The notes under the pieces: model-generated
Told to the model about the DNA's origin: nothing
Seen by the model: the letters and a program-made list of their open reading frames with translations, nothing else
Database searches by the model: none
Translations under genes and position numbers: made by a program
In this document: positions 1 through 12,505 of the stretch, piece after piece
Position numbering within the stretch: position 1 is the first letter of the stretch
Layout: every line of letters begins with the position of its first letter
DNA from: Pelobates cultripes
Lineage: Eukaryota > Chordata > Amphibia > Anura > Pelobatidae
Reading direction: 5' to 3'
DNA length: 64,000 nt
Assembly (NCBI GenBank): GCA_933207985.1
Contig: OW240915.1
Location: 265,937,360 to 266,001,359, forward strand

Positions 1-1220
1 GCATTGCCTATTTGATGAAAACTGATTACTGGAGCATTAGTCACGTCACAATGAAAAGTGTTTAGGCCACGGATTTTACTCTGTCACTGTATGTAAGCAA
101 CAACAGTTGTAAACCAGATAAAGTTACCATATCGTTGTTACTCTGACTGCCTCCCTGACAGTTCATTTTGTCAGAGAGGTTTTATTGATTTTACAAGTGT
201 AGCAATCATAATGTTTTAACACTCAGAAAAGCACAAATATTTATATTCAGATTAAAGGGGGCTATCACACCCCAGATGTTTTAATGTTTCGTTCACTTAT
301 CCCCTATACTTTAAAAATGTGTATTTGGGACATATGATAAATAAAATGAAACCTCGAAATTCACATACACATCTCTTCTGCAACTGGGAGCAGTCATCTT
401 AACTCCCCGTCAATCATGGTTATAAGCACTATCCTTTGCACCTGGCAGTCCGTATACAGAAGATACACTCATTTCTATTTCTCCTACTATTTTGCTATGT
501 GGGCTCTGGTTGTTCCTGAAGTGGATTGAGATATAATTTAACAAGTTATATAAAAGTGTTTCAATTGTGTATTTAACTGTGTAATTTCAGAGACTTGAAA
601 GTTCATATTGAATTGTTGCCAGTGATGAATGAATACATACATGAGACTTTGGGAAGAAACATGAAGTGTTGACCAAGACTGGCTTACATTTAGTTAGCCA
701 TGTTCTGGTTAAAAAGGATGGCATTTAAGCCATAACAGAGCATGAGTATTTCCTGTATTAAGAAGACACCTAGTTATTTATAAAGTTATTTTGAAAAGAA
801 ATGATTTTGTAATTTTAAAGGAGATAAACAAAATGCCACTTCTGTAGTGATCATAGCCTAAGGTTTGTAGTCTACATTGGCCCAGCCATTTCATTGTTCT
901 TTCACAGACTGTGTCTCATCAAGATGTTCACCAACAGAAGCTTCCATGACCTCACATACTATTCTACATGAAATCGGTTTCTCTATGAAAAAGAGACATG
1001 GGACATTTTATCCACAATGGATGAGTAACCAGACTTGGCAAACACTGATCAAGATTGTGAAAGTAATACCAGGTTTTGCTGCATGTTCGTTCATTTAAAA
1101 AAATAAAAAATAAATAAAAGGAGAGTATCACACTGTGTGAGTCTACTTTTGGAATATGTTTAGTTTGTGGGTTTTACCTTTTTTTCCCCTCTGAAATAAA
1201 CTAAAAGATTTACATATCAA
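1..1220. other. Non-coding sequence, no feature seen
   Basis: AT-rich single-copy-looking DNA without a recognisable exon or repeat. The short open frame near 880-1098 shows no coding signature. If the full-length ASPH form exists, this is intronic. Confidence 0.5.
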
Positions 1221-1620
1221 TTAAAGGGATACTATAGTGCCAGGAATACAAAACTGTATTCCTTACACTATCTTTCCCCCTGCCAACCACCTTCCTTGGG
1301 CCCCCACCTCCTCAAACCCTTTATTTACTTACCTGATCCCAGTGGAAGCTCCTCCTCCTCCTTCAATGAGCGGGAGGTCCTCATGCAGAGCGTGAGGATG
1401 TCCAGAGTCAGATACCGGACCAAAGGTCTGTTTCAAACCAGGAAGCATTCTAGTGGCTGTCTACTAATCAGCTACTAGATGCTGACTTAGTGCTGCAATG
1501 TAAACATTGCAGTTTATCTGGAAATGTAATGTTTAACATTGCAGCACTTAGGTAGAGAAATAGGTACAGTGCACCCAGACCACATCAATGAGTTGTTGGG
1601 TATACAACACTATAGTATGA
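1221..1620. mobile_element. T2-type MITE, decayed right end
   Basis: The left end TTAAAGGGATACTATAGTGC is intact. The internal T2 core (cctccttcaatgagcggg, attgcagttt, ccagaccac) follows. The right end is degenerate (AACACTATAGTATGA, no TTAA). From established knowledge, T2 MITEs of frogs have TTAAAGG ends, TTAA target duplications, and Kolobok-superfamily affinity. Confidence 0.55.
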
Positions 1621-3650
1621 TAAAAAGTATACTGACAGCCTATACCACACACAATGTAACCATCTGTAAAACTTTATTTCCCATAAACACGTTTTATACA
1701 ATTATTATATAACTTCAGCAGTTTGGGTAAACTGGCAAGTGAGATAGCAGTCATTACTGGCTTCAATCCTACTTAGAGGAGTAGAAGTGAAAAAAAATCT
1801 AAACTAAATGCTGAAAGAGCAGTTAACTCAAAGGAGCACAGTTGACTCTCAAAACGTGGTCAGAGTTCTTTAAAACGTCTCTATCCTAGGTATTCTGTTA
1901 CTATCCTCTTCTTATTGATGGTAAATTAGAACGAGAACCTTTCGATTCAACCAATTCCAGTTATTAGCATGGAATTCAATGATCTCAAATATTTAAGACA
2001 ACGTGCTTTTAAAAAAACAAAATCAAAAATGCAATTTAAAGGTTAGTACTGGGTTAACATGAAATGTTTATTGGTTTACAAAGCATGTTATTTGTTCTAG
2101 AAACAAACCAGGCTATACTTTGTCCAGGTTTAAAGCCAGAAAGACCACAAAGAATGCAAAATACCTTGTCCCTTGGGTTTTGCCTTCGATGGCTCTACTG
2201 GTTCTTCCCCTAATGTTTATAGAATTGAAATATCTGACAAGGTTAATGTATAAAAATATTATAAAAAAAAAAAAAAGATACATGTGCAGAGAACACGCAA
2301 ACACATGTAAAATTCACACATCAAAGGAAATGTTATCTAGACATATGGTTCATATGCTGAATGAGATGGAGACGTATCTTAAATATAATGTAACGTGAGC
2401 ATTTAATAGTAATTGTTTGGATACATATTGTTTCCTTCATTGATCAATATGAGCAATGTTGCAGATTTGTAAGAATAATGATGTGATTTTTTTCGATTGG
2501 GATACTCCTAGACTTTTTGAGCTAGAAGATAAAATCCTCTATATATATTTATTTTTTTTTAATTATTATTTATATTTATTAGGTGGAGGTAGATGTATTC
2601 TTAGTTTGTATTTGTTTTCTCCTCCTTGGTCTTCTGCCACCTTCCCCTCACTTTTCATTAAAGGTTACCCCAAGAATTATTGGTACCCCATTTGTACCTT
2701 GCCACACTTATATGTTCTATTGTAACTCCATAATTAAACTCATAATTGGAATCAACACAAAAAAAAATGCATGCAATATGAAATTTTAAGCAAGCATTCA
2801 TTGTCAATATGAAGTCTAGGATAAGTGGTGGAATTAAATTATGGGATTCTTAACTGTCCATTTAGTAGGAACATGAAGACTTGGGATTCTAGTATTTTAA
2901 GGTAAAAGTATTCAAGTCATATAGCGAAGAATGTACGCTTAATACATTTACAAAAGTCATTCGTTTTACCTTGCTTTTTAAATTGTAAAGTGTGCATACA
3001 AATGTACATATGCCAAGTTTTTAAAAGCATCTACTTTGTAAGTAGGTGGTAATTTGTTCATGGCCAAACACTATTTAAAAAAAAAGTTCCAGTGGATCAT
3101 TCTGGGCATATTGTGAATAGTGCAAAGTTCAAATATAAAACTATGATAATACTAGTAGCTATTCCAAAAATGGAATTCTTAACAGATTCATTCTTTTCTT
3201 TTCATCATTTCCAAAGCAGGTATAGCACTGGCCTTTTTAAAAGGGTACCGGTCATGCCAGGTACTATTTTTGTTAAAAAAGTAAATAAAAACAGAAGGGC
3301 ATAAAAGGTTTATGTACACTTTGTTTATAGCTTTAAACCAACATGCTCTCGTTGGGGTTAAAAAGAGCCATGCAATACTAGACTTGATGCTGTCCACTCC
3401 AAGCAATGCAATATACCTGTAGTCGTGGATTCTCTCTTATAGAAACTTTCTGTGTATCGCCCTGGTGTTTACAAAATGGAAAATAATTAGGAAAAGTTTG
3501 TATGCAAAAAAAAAAAAAATAAATAAATGCTGCTGCTGCTGCATAAAATATTTTGTTCCCTAAAGGCTTTCACAGGAACAATTTGTAAGCCAAAAGTAAG
3601 AATTCACACTTTGGTAAATAATTAATTGGAAGACTTAACTGGTAATTTAG
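1621..3650. other. Non-coding, AT-rich, no feature seen
   Basis: Contains poly-A/T tracts and a (CTG)n run of about five units at 3529-3541. No exon or element was recognised. Confidence 0.5.
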
Positions 3651-3652
3651 TG

Positions 3653-3734
<82 letters not shown>
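3653..3734. repeat. (TA)n microsatellite, left of foldback
   Basis: About 80 bp of uninterrupted TA, abutting the foldback element at 3780-4268. Confidence 0.95.
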
Positions 3735-3738
<4 letters not shown>

Positions 3739-3779
3739 TCAAGTAGAGATTGTAGCCGTATTGGTCCAGTGATGTAGAT

Positions 3780-4265
3780 GTAAAAAACAGATAAAATTCT
3801 TATCTTGTAATACCTTTTTTATTGGACTAACAGAATTTTTTAATGACAAGCTTTCGGGAGAACCTCCCTTTCTCAAGTCTGAAGCATTTCTGAGCAAAAC
3901 GACACATAGAATTCAAAGTTGAGTTGTGATACAGGGGTTAAAGCGACATGAGTGTAGACTGTATCATCCTGTGCACTGTCTGCTTGTTTGTTTTTCTTTT
4001 CCCTCTCTCCCCCCTACTCTTCTCTTCAACAAGATATTTATGACCCTCTGCTAAGATGGTGTCTATTTTCTAACAAACCTGTGTCTTATCTACACTCATG
4101 TCGCTTTAACCCCTGTATCACAACTCCACTTTGAATTCTATGTGTCGTTTTGCTCAGAAATGCTTCAGACTTGAGAAAGGGAGGTTCTCCCGAAAGCTTG
4201 TCATTAAAAAATTCTGTTAGTCCAATAAAAAAGGTATTACAAGATAAGAATTTTATCTGTTTTTT

Positions 4266-4268
<3 letters not shown>
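3780..4268. mobile_element. Foldback element with ~178-bp inverted arms
   Basis: The left arm (3780-3957) is the near-exact reverse complement of the right arm (4090-4268). The arms include GATAAGAATTTTATCTG, GAGAACCTCCC and CGACATGAGTGTAG; the 130-bp centre is C/T-rich. The outer flanks on both sides are (TA)n arrays. Each arm has an inner GGGAGGTTCTCCC hairpin followed by GAAAGC, preceded by CTTGAGA. It is probably a pair of inverted terminal repeats from a Penelope-like or other foldback element; the family is inferred. Confidence 0.7.

Positions 4269-4274
<6 letters not shown>

Positions 4275-4361
<87 letters not shown>
4275..4361. repeat. (TA)n microsatellite, right of foldback
   Basis: About 87 bp of TA following ACATACATACA. 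Confidence 0.95.
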
Positions 4362-4364
<3 letters not shown>

Positions 4365-5468
4365 CTAGAGTACAACGCATTATGTAAAAGCTTCAGTTGT
4401 AAAAACTGTCATTGTAAGTAAATAGCCTAAATATCAACAAAATCAGCAATAACTATTCTGACCATTGATGTTAAAAATGAATAAAAATGGAGTCTTTAAA
4501 AAAAATAATTAAAAAAAATGAATCAAATCAACTAATCTTACAACAAGCCCCTTCAAGTCAAACAAAACATGTATGCCTAATGAAAGAAAAATCTAGAATG
4601 GTTTATACACAAAATCAGGAATTGGGGAGAAAATAGTAACTAGATCTGCGAGGGCAGCATTAATTCCCAATGACAGTACGGTAACATGCATCTAAAATAA
4701 GGAGAAAATAAAAATAAATAAAAGACCAGTCATTTCATTAAAATGACAGAGTGTTGACATACAAGAGGCACACTCAATAACAAATGAAGTTAGCCATGAG
4801 AATCTTGGAGATTCATTCTGTTACAAGTCACAGTTCTTGGAAATTTAAGTCGATTGGGTGATTGTGTTGTATTCTTTAACTCCAAGCCAAAATATAACCA
4901 ATTCATTAAACAAATGAAACACGCAATGGCAAAACAAGTTTGTTTTGATTCAGGACTGAAAACACAAAAAAAAAAAATACAAAAATAGATGGCTAGAGGA
5001 CAGTCACTAGTTGTTGAATTTTATTCACAGATCAAGTGAGAATAGACAGAAGGGGGGAAAAAAATAAATCTATATATTCTATGAATATTTGTTTTGTTCT
5101 TATCGATCAGTGCACTATAAAATATATGCACAATATTTACATTACGTATATATTTTGCAGTTTATGGATCGGCCCATTTTCACACCTTTTTTAGTTAACT
5201 AAATTTGGTTCAGAGCCAAACCTCAATCTGGCCAAATTTCTTCTGTCTTGAAAAAAACCTTTCCATATAGAACACAACCTACACAAAGACAGCAAGTAAG
5301 AACCAAAAGGAGGTCCACCTAGTCATCAAACATAGAATCGTAAGGCTTTTAATCATTTGTACATAGTGGTAACTTGATGCTATTAATCAGGAATTGGTGT
5401 TCTAGTTATTCCCACTAAAAGGATATTGAGGATACTTAATCCAAACGCTTTTAAAGCACTCAAAGTGT

Positions 5469-5548
5469 TTAACCCCTTAAGGACACAACTTCTGGAATAA
5501 AAGGGAATAATGACGGAATATTTCCGTCGTGTGTACTTAAGGGGTTAA
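5469..5548. mobile_element. 80-bp palindromic TTAACCCCTTAAGG MITE
   Basis: TTAACCCCTTAAGGACACAA at the left and ACTTAAGGGGTTAA at the right, both ending in TTAA, with the inner hairpin ACGGAATATTTCCGT. TTAA plus CCCC ends fit a piggyBac- or Kolobok-type TTAA target; the superfamily is not proven. Sister copies are at 23498 and 26355. Confidence 0.75.
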
Positions 5549-5698
5549 AGACGACACCATCACATTTAGCCACAGTTGCTCCATAACCTCTGCAGTCAAC
5601 ATATTCCAACAATTAAATTGGGCAACACTTGAAAAATCAGTCCAGTAATAATGCAATAGTCCATCGAACAAAGAAGAAAGCGTAAATTGCGCTCTCAA

Positions 5699-5728
5699 AA
5701 CACACACACACACACACACACACACAAC
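5699..5728. repeat. (CA)n microsatellite
   Basis: Uninterrupted dinucleotide run. Confidence 0.95.
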
Positions 5729-7196
5729 CGCAATTATATCCAAAATGAATTTAATTCAAGACCAGAAAGCTTATATAATATGCATGATCACACGATGCAC
5801 AGCAAATTGACAGATATGCAAACCATCATTATCTGGGTGCTCATTAAGAGAAATAGATTCTTCTACGCATATTGGATTATTGCATTCCTCAAAAATCTAT
5901 TTAACTTTGGTTTCATCAAAGATCGGTTTACTATTTTGTTACACATTCTGCTTGCTAGGCGTAGACTTTTTGGGAATGGATGCATTACTTACCAGCTTTA
6001 GTTAGTGTTCATAGTCGACATTAACATAGCTCAGGAAGCCAGCCTACACCATCTTTAAGCCAAAGGATTGTAACTATATACATTAACAACTCTATATATC
6101 TGATCACTAGTCAGGAGTGTCATAATATAAAAAGGAATATCAACTAGACACAAAGGGTTAATGAAGACTGTTTTCCAAATGCGTAGTTTGGTCCTTTACA
6201 AAACTAGTTGCCTATCAGATCACCTGGAAGCCAAACTACATTCTTATCACACCAATAATATGGCCTCAAAAATTAATTAAAACATGTTCGGACATAAATA
6301 AGGGTATAACAAACACTTTAATCTTTTTTTTTTATATATATATATATAAATAAAGAAATCATGAACAATGACCAACAGGTAAGATGGGGAAAAAAATGGG
6401 AAAACAAAAAAAACAAGATTTATTTGTACATTTTAGATAGCTCATAGTGCCCATAAATAGTACTACCAACACAGCAGCATTAGATAAAACTAATTATTAG
6501 GACTGATCAGCATACGCTACATTATTCTCGATCAGTCAAGTGCAAGTTAAGATAAATATTTAGAATTGAGGTAGGTATGCAAATATTCACCACTTGCTGC
6601 TCTAGGGGCAGAGAGCATACCTAATGACCTATTTTAACAAGAAAACATGAGCAGTGTTATCCAAACCCAAATAGATATGCTCAAAAAGATAAAACCTTGA
6701 ATTTGGTCAAAACCATTTTCCACCTTTGCTCGATATTTAAGACCGTCAGGAGAATCAAAGTCACATGGCGAAGGGAAGATGGCAGCAAGTGACATGAGTC
6801 AACACCACATAGTGGGATAGGTTATTCGAGTTCTTCCATAGTTGTTTCAGGGCAAAGAGGGAGTAAATGGGCCAAGCTAAGTGTACCAAAAACAATGACG
6901 CAAAACACAACATAAGATTTTACAGTATCTACATGAAAACCTGGATTGCAGTACTCTCCACCTGAACGTTTATAATTCGTTCTAGTGCACATAGGATCTG
7001 TCAAGAAAGTGTTTCAAATGTATTGGTTAGAAGCACATGGCTCCTTCATCCTGACAGTCCATTATGTACTGGGACATCCCAAAATAGTGTGGTTTTATTT
7101 TACTTTACAAAAACAAAACCCACTTAAAGCATAATACGCCTGGTTACCGAATAATAGTAGCAGCAATAAAAAAAAATATATATAAAAAAAAAAAAT

Positions 7197-7438
7197 CTAC
7201 TGGTTTTGCAAATCCAAAATGACGCAAGTCTTTTTTCCTTTAACCCCTTCATTCTGTGAGTCAACATCAACATCTTCTGTGGATTCCCCCTCGTCTTCTT
7301 CTACCACTTCAAAAGGAGTCATTACATCATAGAGAAATGAGATGAAGCCATAAAACCAATCAGAGCTTTCCTCTGCTAAAATATTAAAGACTTCCTCAAG
7401 GGAATCAATATTCACACTACTCCCATCTTTGGTCAAGC
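7197..7438 (-). CDS. ASPH: ASPH terminal coding exon of the short isoform
   Basis: 242 nt to a TAG stop at 7199-7197. The acceptor follows a T-rich tract: TTTGTTTAG|GCTTGACC. It encodes 79 residues beginning LTKDGSSVNIDSLEEV, with an aromatic core SSDWFYGFISFLYDVMTPF, an acidic run, and the end GKKTCVILDLQNQ. I recall the same C-terminus in a short human ASPH isoform (ending ILDLHNQ), which lacks the catalytic domain. The acidic run fits a luminal, low-affinity calcium-binding tail. This exon is an alternative terminator; the hydroxylase-encoding form would splice past it to exons beyond the window. Confidence 0.93.
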
Positions 7439-8171
7439 CTAAACAAAAATAAAGGGGGAAAGGAGAGGGAGAGAGAAAAAGAAAAGGAGTAGTTAGGCCA
7501 GAAGATGGGACACACCGTGAAAGGGCTTGGTGGGAAGGTGTTTTGTTTCTTTTTTGCATGATAATCAATGGAACGAAGGCACGTGACAGAAAGAACAAAA
7601 AAATGTAAATAAATGTTAAAAAAAAACACCAAACAGATGCTATGACATACGAGCAAATAAATAAAAGGCCTGGTATTTATGTGAACATGATGGCATGCAG
7701 AGGATTTACAAACACAAATAACTTGGGAACCAGCAGTCTAATTGTAACTAACAATTTGTAAAATAGCACATTACCAACATAATGGTAACTATGAAAAACT
7801 TCTAAAAAAATAGACCCAGCCTCTGTATTTAGAGTGTGTGTGTGTGTGTGGTATATATATATGTAAGCTGGAAATAACCAATTATATATGAAATCCCTTT
7901 AAAATGGCCAATTTTACTGCACAGATGACACCACATTAACTATTCAGCCAACTGAAATAAAATTGAGTGTTCATAGCAGAAAGGGGAGGGGGATCCTGGA
8001 CTTCAGTAAGACATTTAATAAGTCTAGTGATGTCATCAAAATAAAAAAACATTGTGTCATGAAAATTATAGCTGCAGTGAAACAGTGGATAAAAATTAAA
8101 CTATGCATGTTGAAACAGGTGCCTTTAGACTTGGAGAAGGTCAAATTCGAAAACGATATGATTATTTAGGC

Positions 8172-8286
8172 CAGAGGTAGGCAACCTTCGGCACTCCAGA
8201 TGTTGTGGACTACATATTCTAGTGGTAAGAGCATTATGGGAGATGTAGTCCACAACATCTGGAGAGCAGAAGGTTGCCTATCCCTG
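8172..8286. mobile_element. 115-bp palindromic MITE
   Basis: CAGAGGTAGGCAACCTTC at the left pairs with GAAGGTTGCCTATCCCTG at the right; the arms continue through CCAGATGTTGTGGACTACAT. This is a very common frog-type short hairpin MITE with CAG...CTG ends (hAT-like). No intact target duplication was found. Confidence 0.75.
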
Positions 8287-9739
8287 CCCTTGACATTTTG
8301 ACCTAGTGTATAGGACCCAGGAATGAGATATATCATGCACTAGCCTCTATACTTCGACTTCAAGCACCACAAAATGTGTGGGGTAATTTTAATTGGGAAT
8401 CGAAATTGGAAAAAGAGACCAAAACAGACATGCTAAAGCAGACAATATAAAGAAAGTACTGTAATAAACATTTAATACTGTGTCTGTTAAGTTTATGTTT
8501 CAACTTAACTATAATTGAGCTCCTAAAAGTAAACATAGTAGCTTGACTAAGCTGCCAACTTGAATGTTAAAACTAAACAGACATGTCAAAATCTGGATGA
8601 CATTGTTTAAGAAGGCTAAATAAAAGGTGAGATCATATCCTTGTTGCTATAATACTTGGATTCAGAAATGTTTAATTAAAAAAAAAAAAAAAAAACACAA
8701 CGAATGCATTAGGCACCATAAGAGTCAATATTCCATTAAGGTTAAATGTAAAATATACATTTAATCCATCACTTCATGGACAAGCTATTGAATCTCTAAA
8801 AACAGTGGTGCCATAAAACAACTCTTTTCTGACATACTAAAATTGCTGATTTCTGGTTCATTTCTAAAGTGGTTTTAAAAGTAGGACTAGGTTAAAACTA
8901 TATTAAGTACTACTTTTACATTTAGACTACCTCTTTGGGTCTTAAGAAAGATGGTCGGCATTTCTATCAAACCACAATATATAACTTGACTGTTAACTAT
9001 CTCTGTTACAGAAAAGGGGCAGCAAGTATGGCGCTGAAAACAAGAAGAGGTACCCATAAAAAAAAAAATATGGTAAAAATGCAATCTGTGTATTTCTACA
9101 ATAGGAGACGATAAGAGGGAGGAAAAAAAAAAAAATACCCCAAACAAATACACGCATACATTCACACAGCACAGTATTCTAAAATAAAGTCCCTGTTTTT
9201 CACATACCAAAAGAAATCAGTGATCTAGATATTGTACTAAAAATTTTAAGTACATGGAAAGTAAATAGTTTATTAGAGAACAATCCCATAGCCACGGCTA
9301 TTAAAAAAGAAAATGCAAGTAAACAAAAAAAAAAACTACTTGTTGAAAAAGAAACCTGCATCAAGTCTTGTTTAGGGAAGGAATGAGAACAGGAAGCAGA
9401 GAAAACAGTTGATACAAAAGGTATTTTGGGCTTTATCTCATGGAATTTCTTTTAGTCAAAATGTTAAATAGTATTCAAAAGGTCTAACAAAAAACATTCC
9501 CTATCATCAGGATTTAAATATGCAAAATTACATATACTTCCCAATTTTTTCAGCTCTCTAGTTCGGTCCTTCCAGCATAATTTTGCTTTGCAAATGCTTC
9601 ACTGTTGCTTCTAGAGTGTTAATACGGCTCTGTCATAACGGCTAAATGCTTTATGAAATACTCTGTGTTGGAATTACTTTGTCTTAGTATATTTTCTATA
9701 CTTGGCACAATCCAGAGCTACCACTGACAAGTTTCAAAA

Positions 9740-9960
9740 TCAACCCCACCTGTCACTAGTGACGGCTGAAGGGCAAAAGGCTTTGTCTATTGAGCCTCCC
9801 AAAGATGTACAAGTTGTACTCTTACATTTGTGCAAGAGTACAACACTGACGCAGGATTCTTGTAGATCAATCTTCCAGGAGATGAAGAGGACCAGCAGGA
9901 AGACCATGGCGGCTGACACAAGGTACAGGTAAGTAAAATTCACCTTACTCTGAAACATGC
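9740..9960. other. Unidentified coding-like stretch in intron 4
   Basis: Read on the minus strand it gives an open frame with a hydrophobic segment (YLYLVSAAMVFLLVLFISW) resembling a type II signal anchor, starting MFQSKVNF at about 9958. On the plus strand the same DNA shows a strong start context (GACCATGGCGG) and a textbook donor CAG|GTAAGT at 9929-9934. It is more GC-rich than its surroundings. It could be a retrocopy fragment or an exon of an unrecognised gene. I do not identify the protein. Confidence 0.3.
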
Positions 9961-10161
9961 GGCCACCAGCCACTCTGCAGAGCAGTCAATGTTGGGAGTT
10001 TTGCAAAATATGGAAAGACTGCAAATGGTTACTGAGCTGCTTTAAGTCTTTGAGAAAAATAAAGGTCTATTCCATCAGAACAGTATATACATATTTCTTT
10101 CAAAGTTTTTTTTTGTTTTGTTTTTTTTAAAAGGATCCTTTCCTAAAATGGAAGGACTTGC

Positions 10162-10390
10162 TTAAACGGACACCACAGGTACCCAGACCACTTTAGCTCA
10201 TTGAAGTGGTTTAGGTGCAGTGTCCCTATTGCACTTTGTGCTGCAATGTAAAACATTGCAGTTCCAGAGAAACTGCAATGTTTACATTGCAGCACTAAGT
10301 CTGCCTCCAGTGTGTCTCCCAGATCGAAACGGACCTTTGGTCCAACATCTGATGCTAGATGTCCTCAGGACATCCGGCGTTAGATTTTTC
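10162..10390. mobile_element. T2-type MITE fragment
   Basis: The end TTAAACGGACACCACAGGTA is followed by the T2 core hairpins (CCAGACCACTTTAGCTCA / GAAGTGGTTTAGGTG; AAACATTGCAG / CTGCAATGTTT). The other end is lost. Confidence 0.6.
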
Positions 10391-11260
10391 CTAACAAGAA
10401 TTGCAAATTATTTTGACATGTGAAGCAAGAAGAGCTAACCAGTAGACAAAATACAATGCCTTTACATTCCCTCAAACTTATAAAGTAGGTTGAGGAGAAA
10501 TACATAAAAAACGAAAATAGCTATAGATATAAGTTTTTTCCCGCATGCTTGGAACAATTACTGATCCATATAAGTTGTGTTTTGAGTATAATTGGAGAAT
10601 GAAATGTCAGTTACACAAATGGTTTTAAAACAGAAAACATAAACACTGAATAATTCAATGAATGGGTTTAAATGGTTTCACAATTGAAAATTAGAGTAAA
10701 AAAACAAAACCCACATGCTATATACAACATGTATTAAAATGTCAATATTTCGTTCACTATTTGTCTATAATACCCAGAATTGCATGCATGTATGGTCTAG
10801 ATGTACTGGAAAACAGTGAGCAGAGTTTATCTATAAGTAAAGCTGTCCAAACCTCTGTCATTGTTTTGTAAATTAATAAACCTAACAGTCTACTAAAATT
10901 CCCAATCAAACAAGACATATGTGGAGGATGAGGAAGTTAAAAAAAAAAAATATGTATAGATGCAAAGGTCAAAGATAAGCATGCATGGTGAAATGCACAT
11001 AAATATATCCATGCATGTTGAACATGGTTTCATTTTAAATAAATATCGGAAGAACAAGCTTTACGGCATTGGCAAGGTAGACTCTTACACAAATTCTCAT
11101 AAATGGGCATGACAACATTCCGCTTGATGATGTGAGCAAACAAATTCTGAAGGTTTACCAAAATACACAAGCTACAAAAATCACACATCATGCAACAGAA
11201 TTTGACCAAAGTAAATATTTAAAAAAAAAATGTTTAAATAAATAAAAATGATGTACTCGC

Positions 11261-11329
11261 CTAGCAAAATCTTAGCATCATCCACGTCGAAATCTCCATC
11301 ACCGTCTGCATCATAAACGCCAAGTTTTC
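11261..11329 (-). CDS. ASPH: ASPH coding exon 4 (EF-hand-like acidic loop)
   Basis: 69 nt, phase 1 in and out. The acceptor is CTCATCCAG|GAAAAC. It encodes KLGVYDADGDGDFDVDDAK followed by ILL. The loop has Asp at EF positions 1, 3, 5, 9 and 12 and Gly at 6, so calcium binding is plausible, though Asp replaces the usual Glu at 12. The 3' boundary is unusual: the in-frame end is TTGCTAG|GCGAGT, a GC donor. The nearest GT, three codon positions further on, leaves the wrong phase for the downstream exon. Confidence 0.93.
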   Translation of the reverse strand, partial: ENLAFMMQTVMEISTWMMLRFC

Positions 11330-12505
11330 CTGGATGAGAAAAAAAAAAAGTAAAGAAAAAGAAAAATAGACAATAAATATGTATTTTTCTAATCGGCCAA
11401 ATGTCAAAAATGGCAAAGAAAATAGTTTTCTGGGCACCGGTTCCATAGTCTTCATAGTAGCAAATGGGCCTAAAACCTCTTTCTGAAAAAATCAAATCGT
11501 TATTCAGATTAAAACCTCTTCCTGCCATGATGCTTTGTCATTCTAAAGGCACGCAAAGCATCATGGGGGTTGTCGTTTGAAAATATCTGGAGATCTACCT
11601 TTTGGGCACTCCTGGTTTAACCAATCCCCTGTGTGATACCACACCCACATGTTGCATGGTTTTGTCATTAATATTTAACTGACAATTTTAACCCAAGGCC
11701 ATTTAAAACAAAGAAAAATCATTAGAACCAAGTGTTTGTTTCACGTTTTTTGAATTAGAATTGTACCATAGATACAAACTGATGCCTTAAACAGGAATTC
11801 ACAGGTAATGACAGTATCTTTTTACAGAAAGTGATGCTGGACATATCTAACACTATGAATCCAACTCCGTATTAGTTCTTTCCTTAGTTGGCAAGCATAT
11901 TTACAGCTCAGCCATTGCCAGCACTCCGTGATCTAAATTAAAGGCAACCTGCATTATTAGAAGCAGAGGACACCTAGTAAGATAAGAAAGACAATAAGGA
12001 CCATTTAGTTTCTCTGACTGTCTGCAGCCGAGTTGTAAGTTAAAAACCGCTCACTCGCCACTGTCAGGGGCTGAGCTGTATACGTACATTTGATAAGGAA
12101 GTCCTATTACGGAGTGAAGGGTTCTACCTATGGTGAGGCATTGTGCAGAACATATAACACATTTTGTGTGTGAAAAAAATATATATTTTTTTAAAATACA
12201 GCATATATTTTAAAATATATATATTTTTTTAAATACAGGCCGAAAACTATAAAATGCATTAAAGATGTAATGGAGTCTGGAGAGTCCCTTTATGGAAGAA
12301 AGGGAAAAAACAAAAACAAAAAAAAAAAACATTAGGAAGAAACAGGTCTGAAATGTTAACATTTGTTAGATATGGAATGTAAAGGGAAAAAAATAACTAT
12401 TTATAAACAAAACATTTTAGGAAAGAGTAAGCAGGAAAATGAATAAAAAGCCCTCTTGAAAATAGGAAGATAAGAATATTTAGCAATTTTACTCTCGAAT
12501 CCTAC
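11330..12505 (-). other. ASPH intron 3
   Basis: Canonical GT-AG. Around 11515-11620 it contains half of a palindromic MITE (TGATGCTTTG...CAAAGCATCA, then GATCTACCTTTTGGGCAC). At 12178-12235 there is an A/T hairpin. Nothing else seen. Confidence 0.85.

Larger units (their letters stand above)
4363..7196 (-). other. Region holding the short-isoform ASPH 3' UTR and flank
   Basis: Non-coding sequence downstream of the stop, still within the longer ASPH transcript if that form is made. AATAAA is present on the minus strand at 7099-7094, about 100 nt after the stop, and again at 6424-6419 and 5025-5020. Which is used cannot be told. It also contains a 30-bp CA run (5699-5728) and a small MITE (5469-5548). 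An open frame at 7004-6822 on the minus strand lies here but resembles nothing I know. Confidence 0.5.
7439..11260 (-). other. ASPH intron 4
   Basis: Lies between the GC donor at 11260-11259 and the TAG acceptor at 7440-7439. It holds poly-A/T tracts, the small palindromic MITE at 8172, a T2 fragment at 10162, and an unexplained open stretch near 9740-9960. Otherwise nothing recognised. Confidence 0.85.

Noticed and set aside
3529..3541. (CTG)n trinucleotide run
   Set aside because: Only about five units, too short to be notable.
6822..7004. 60-codon minus-strand open frame with a hydrophobic middle, downstream of the ASPH stop
   Set aside because: It lies in the likely 3' UTR, has no family resemblance I can name and no splice signals. 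Kept only as a note in the UTR entry.
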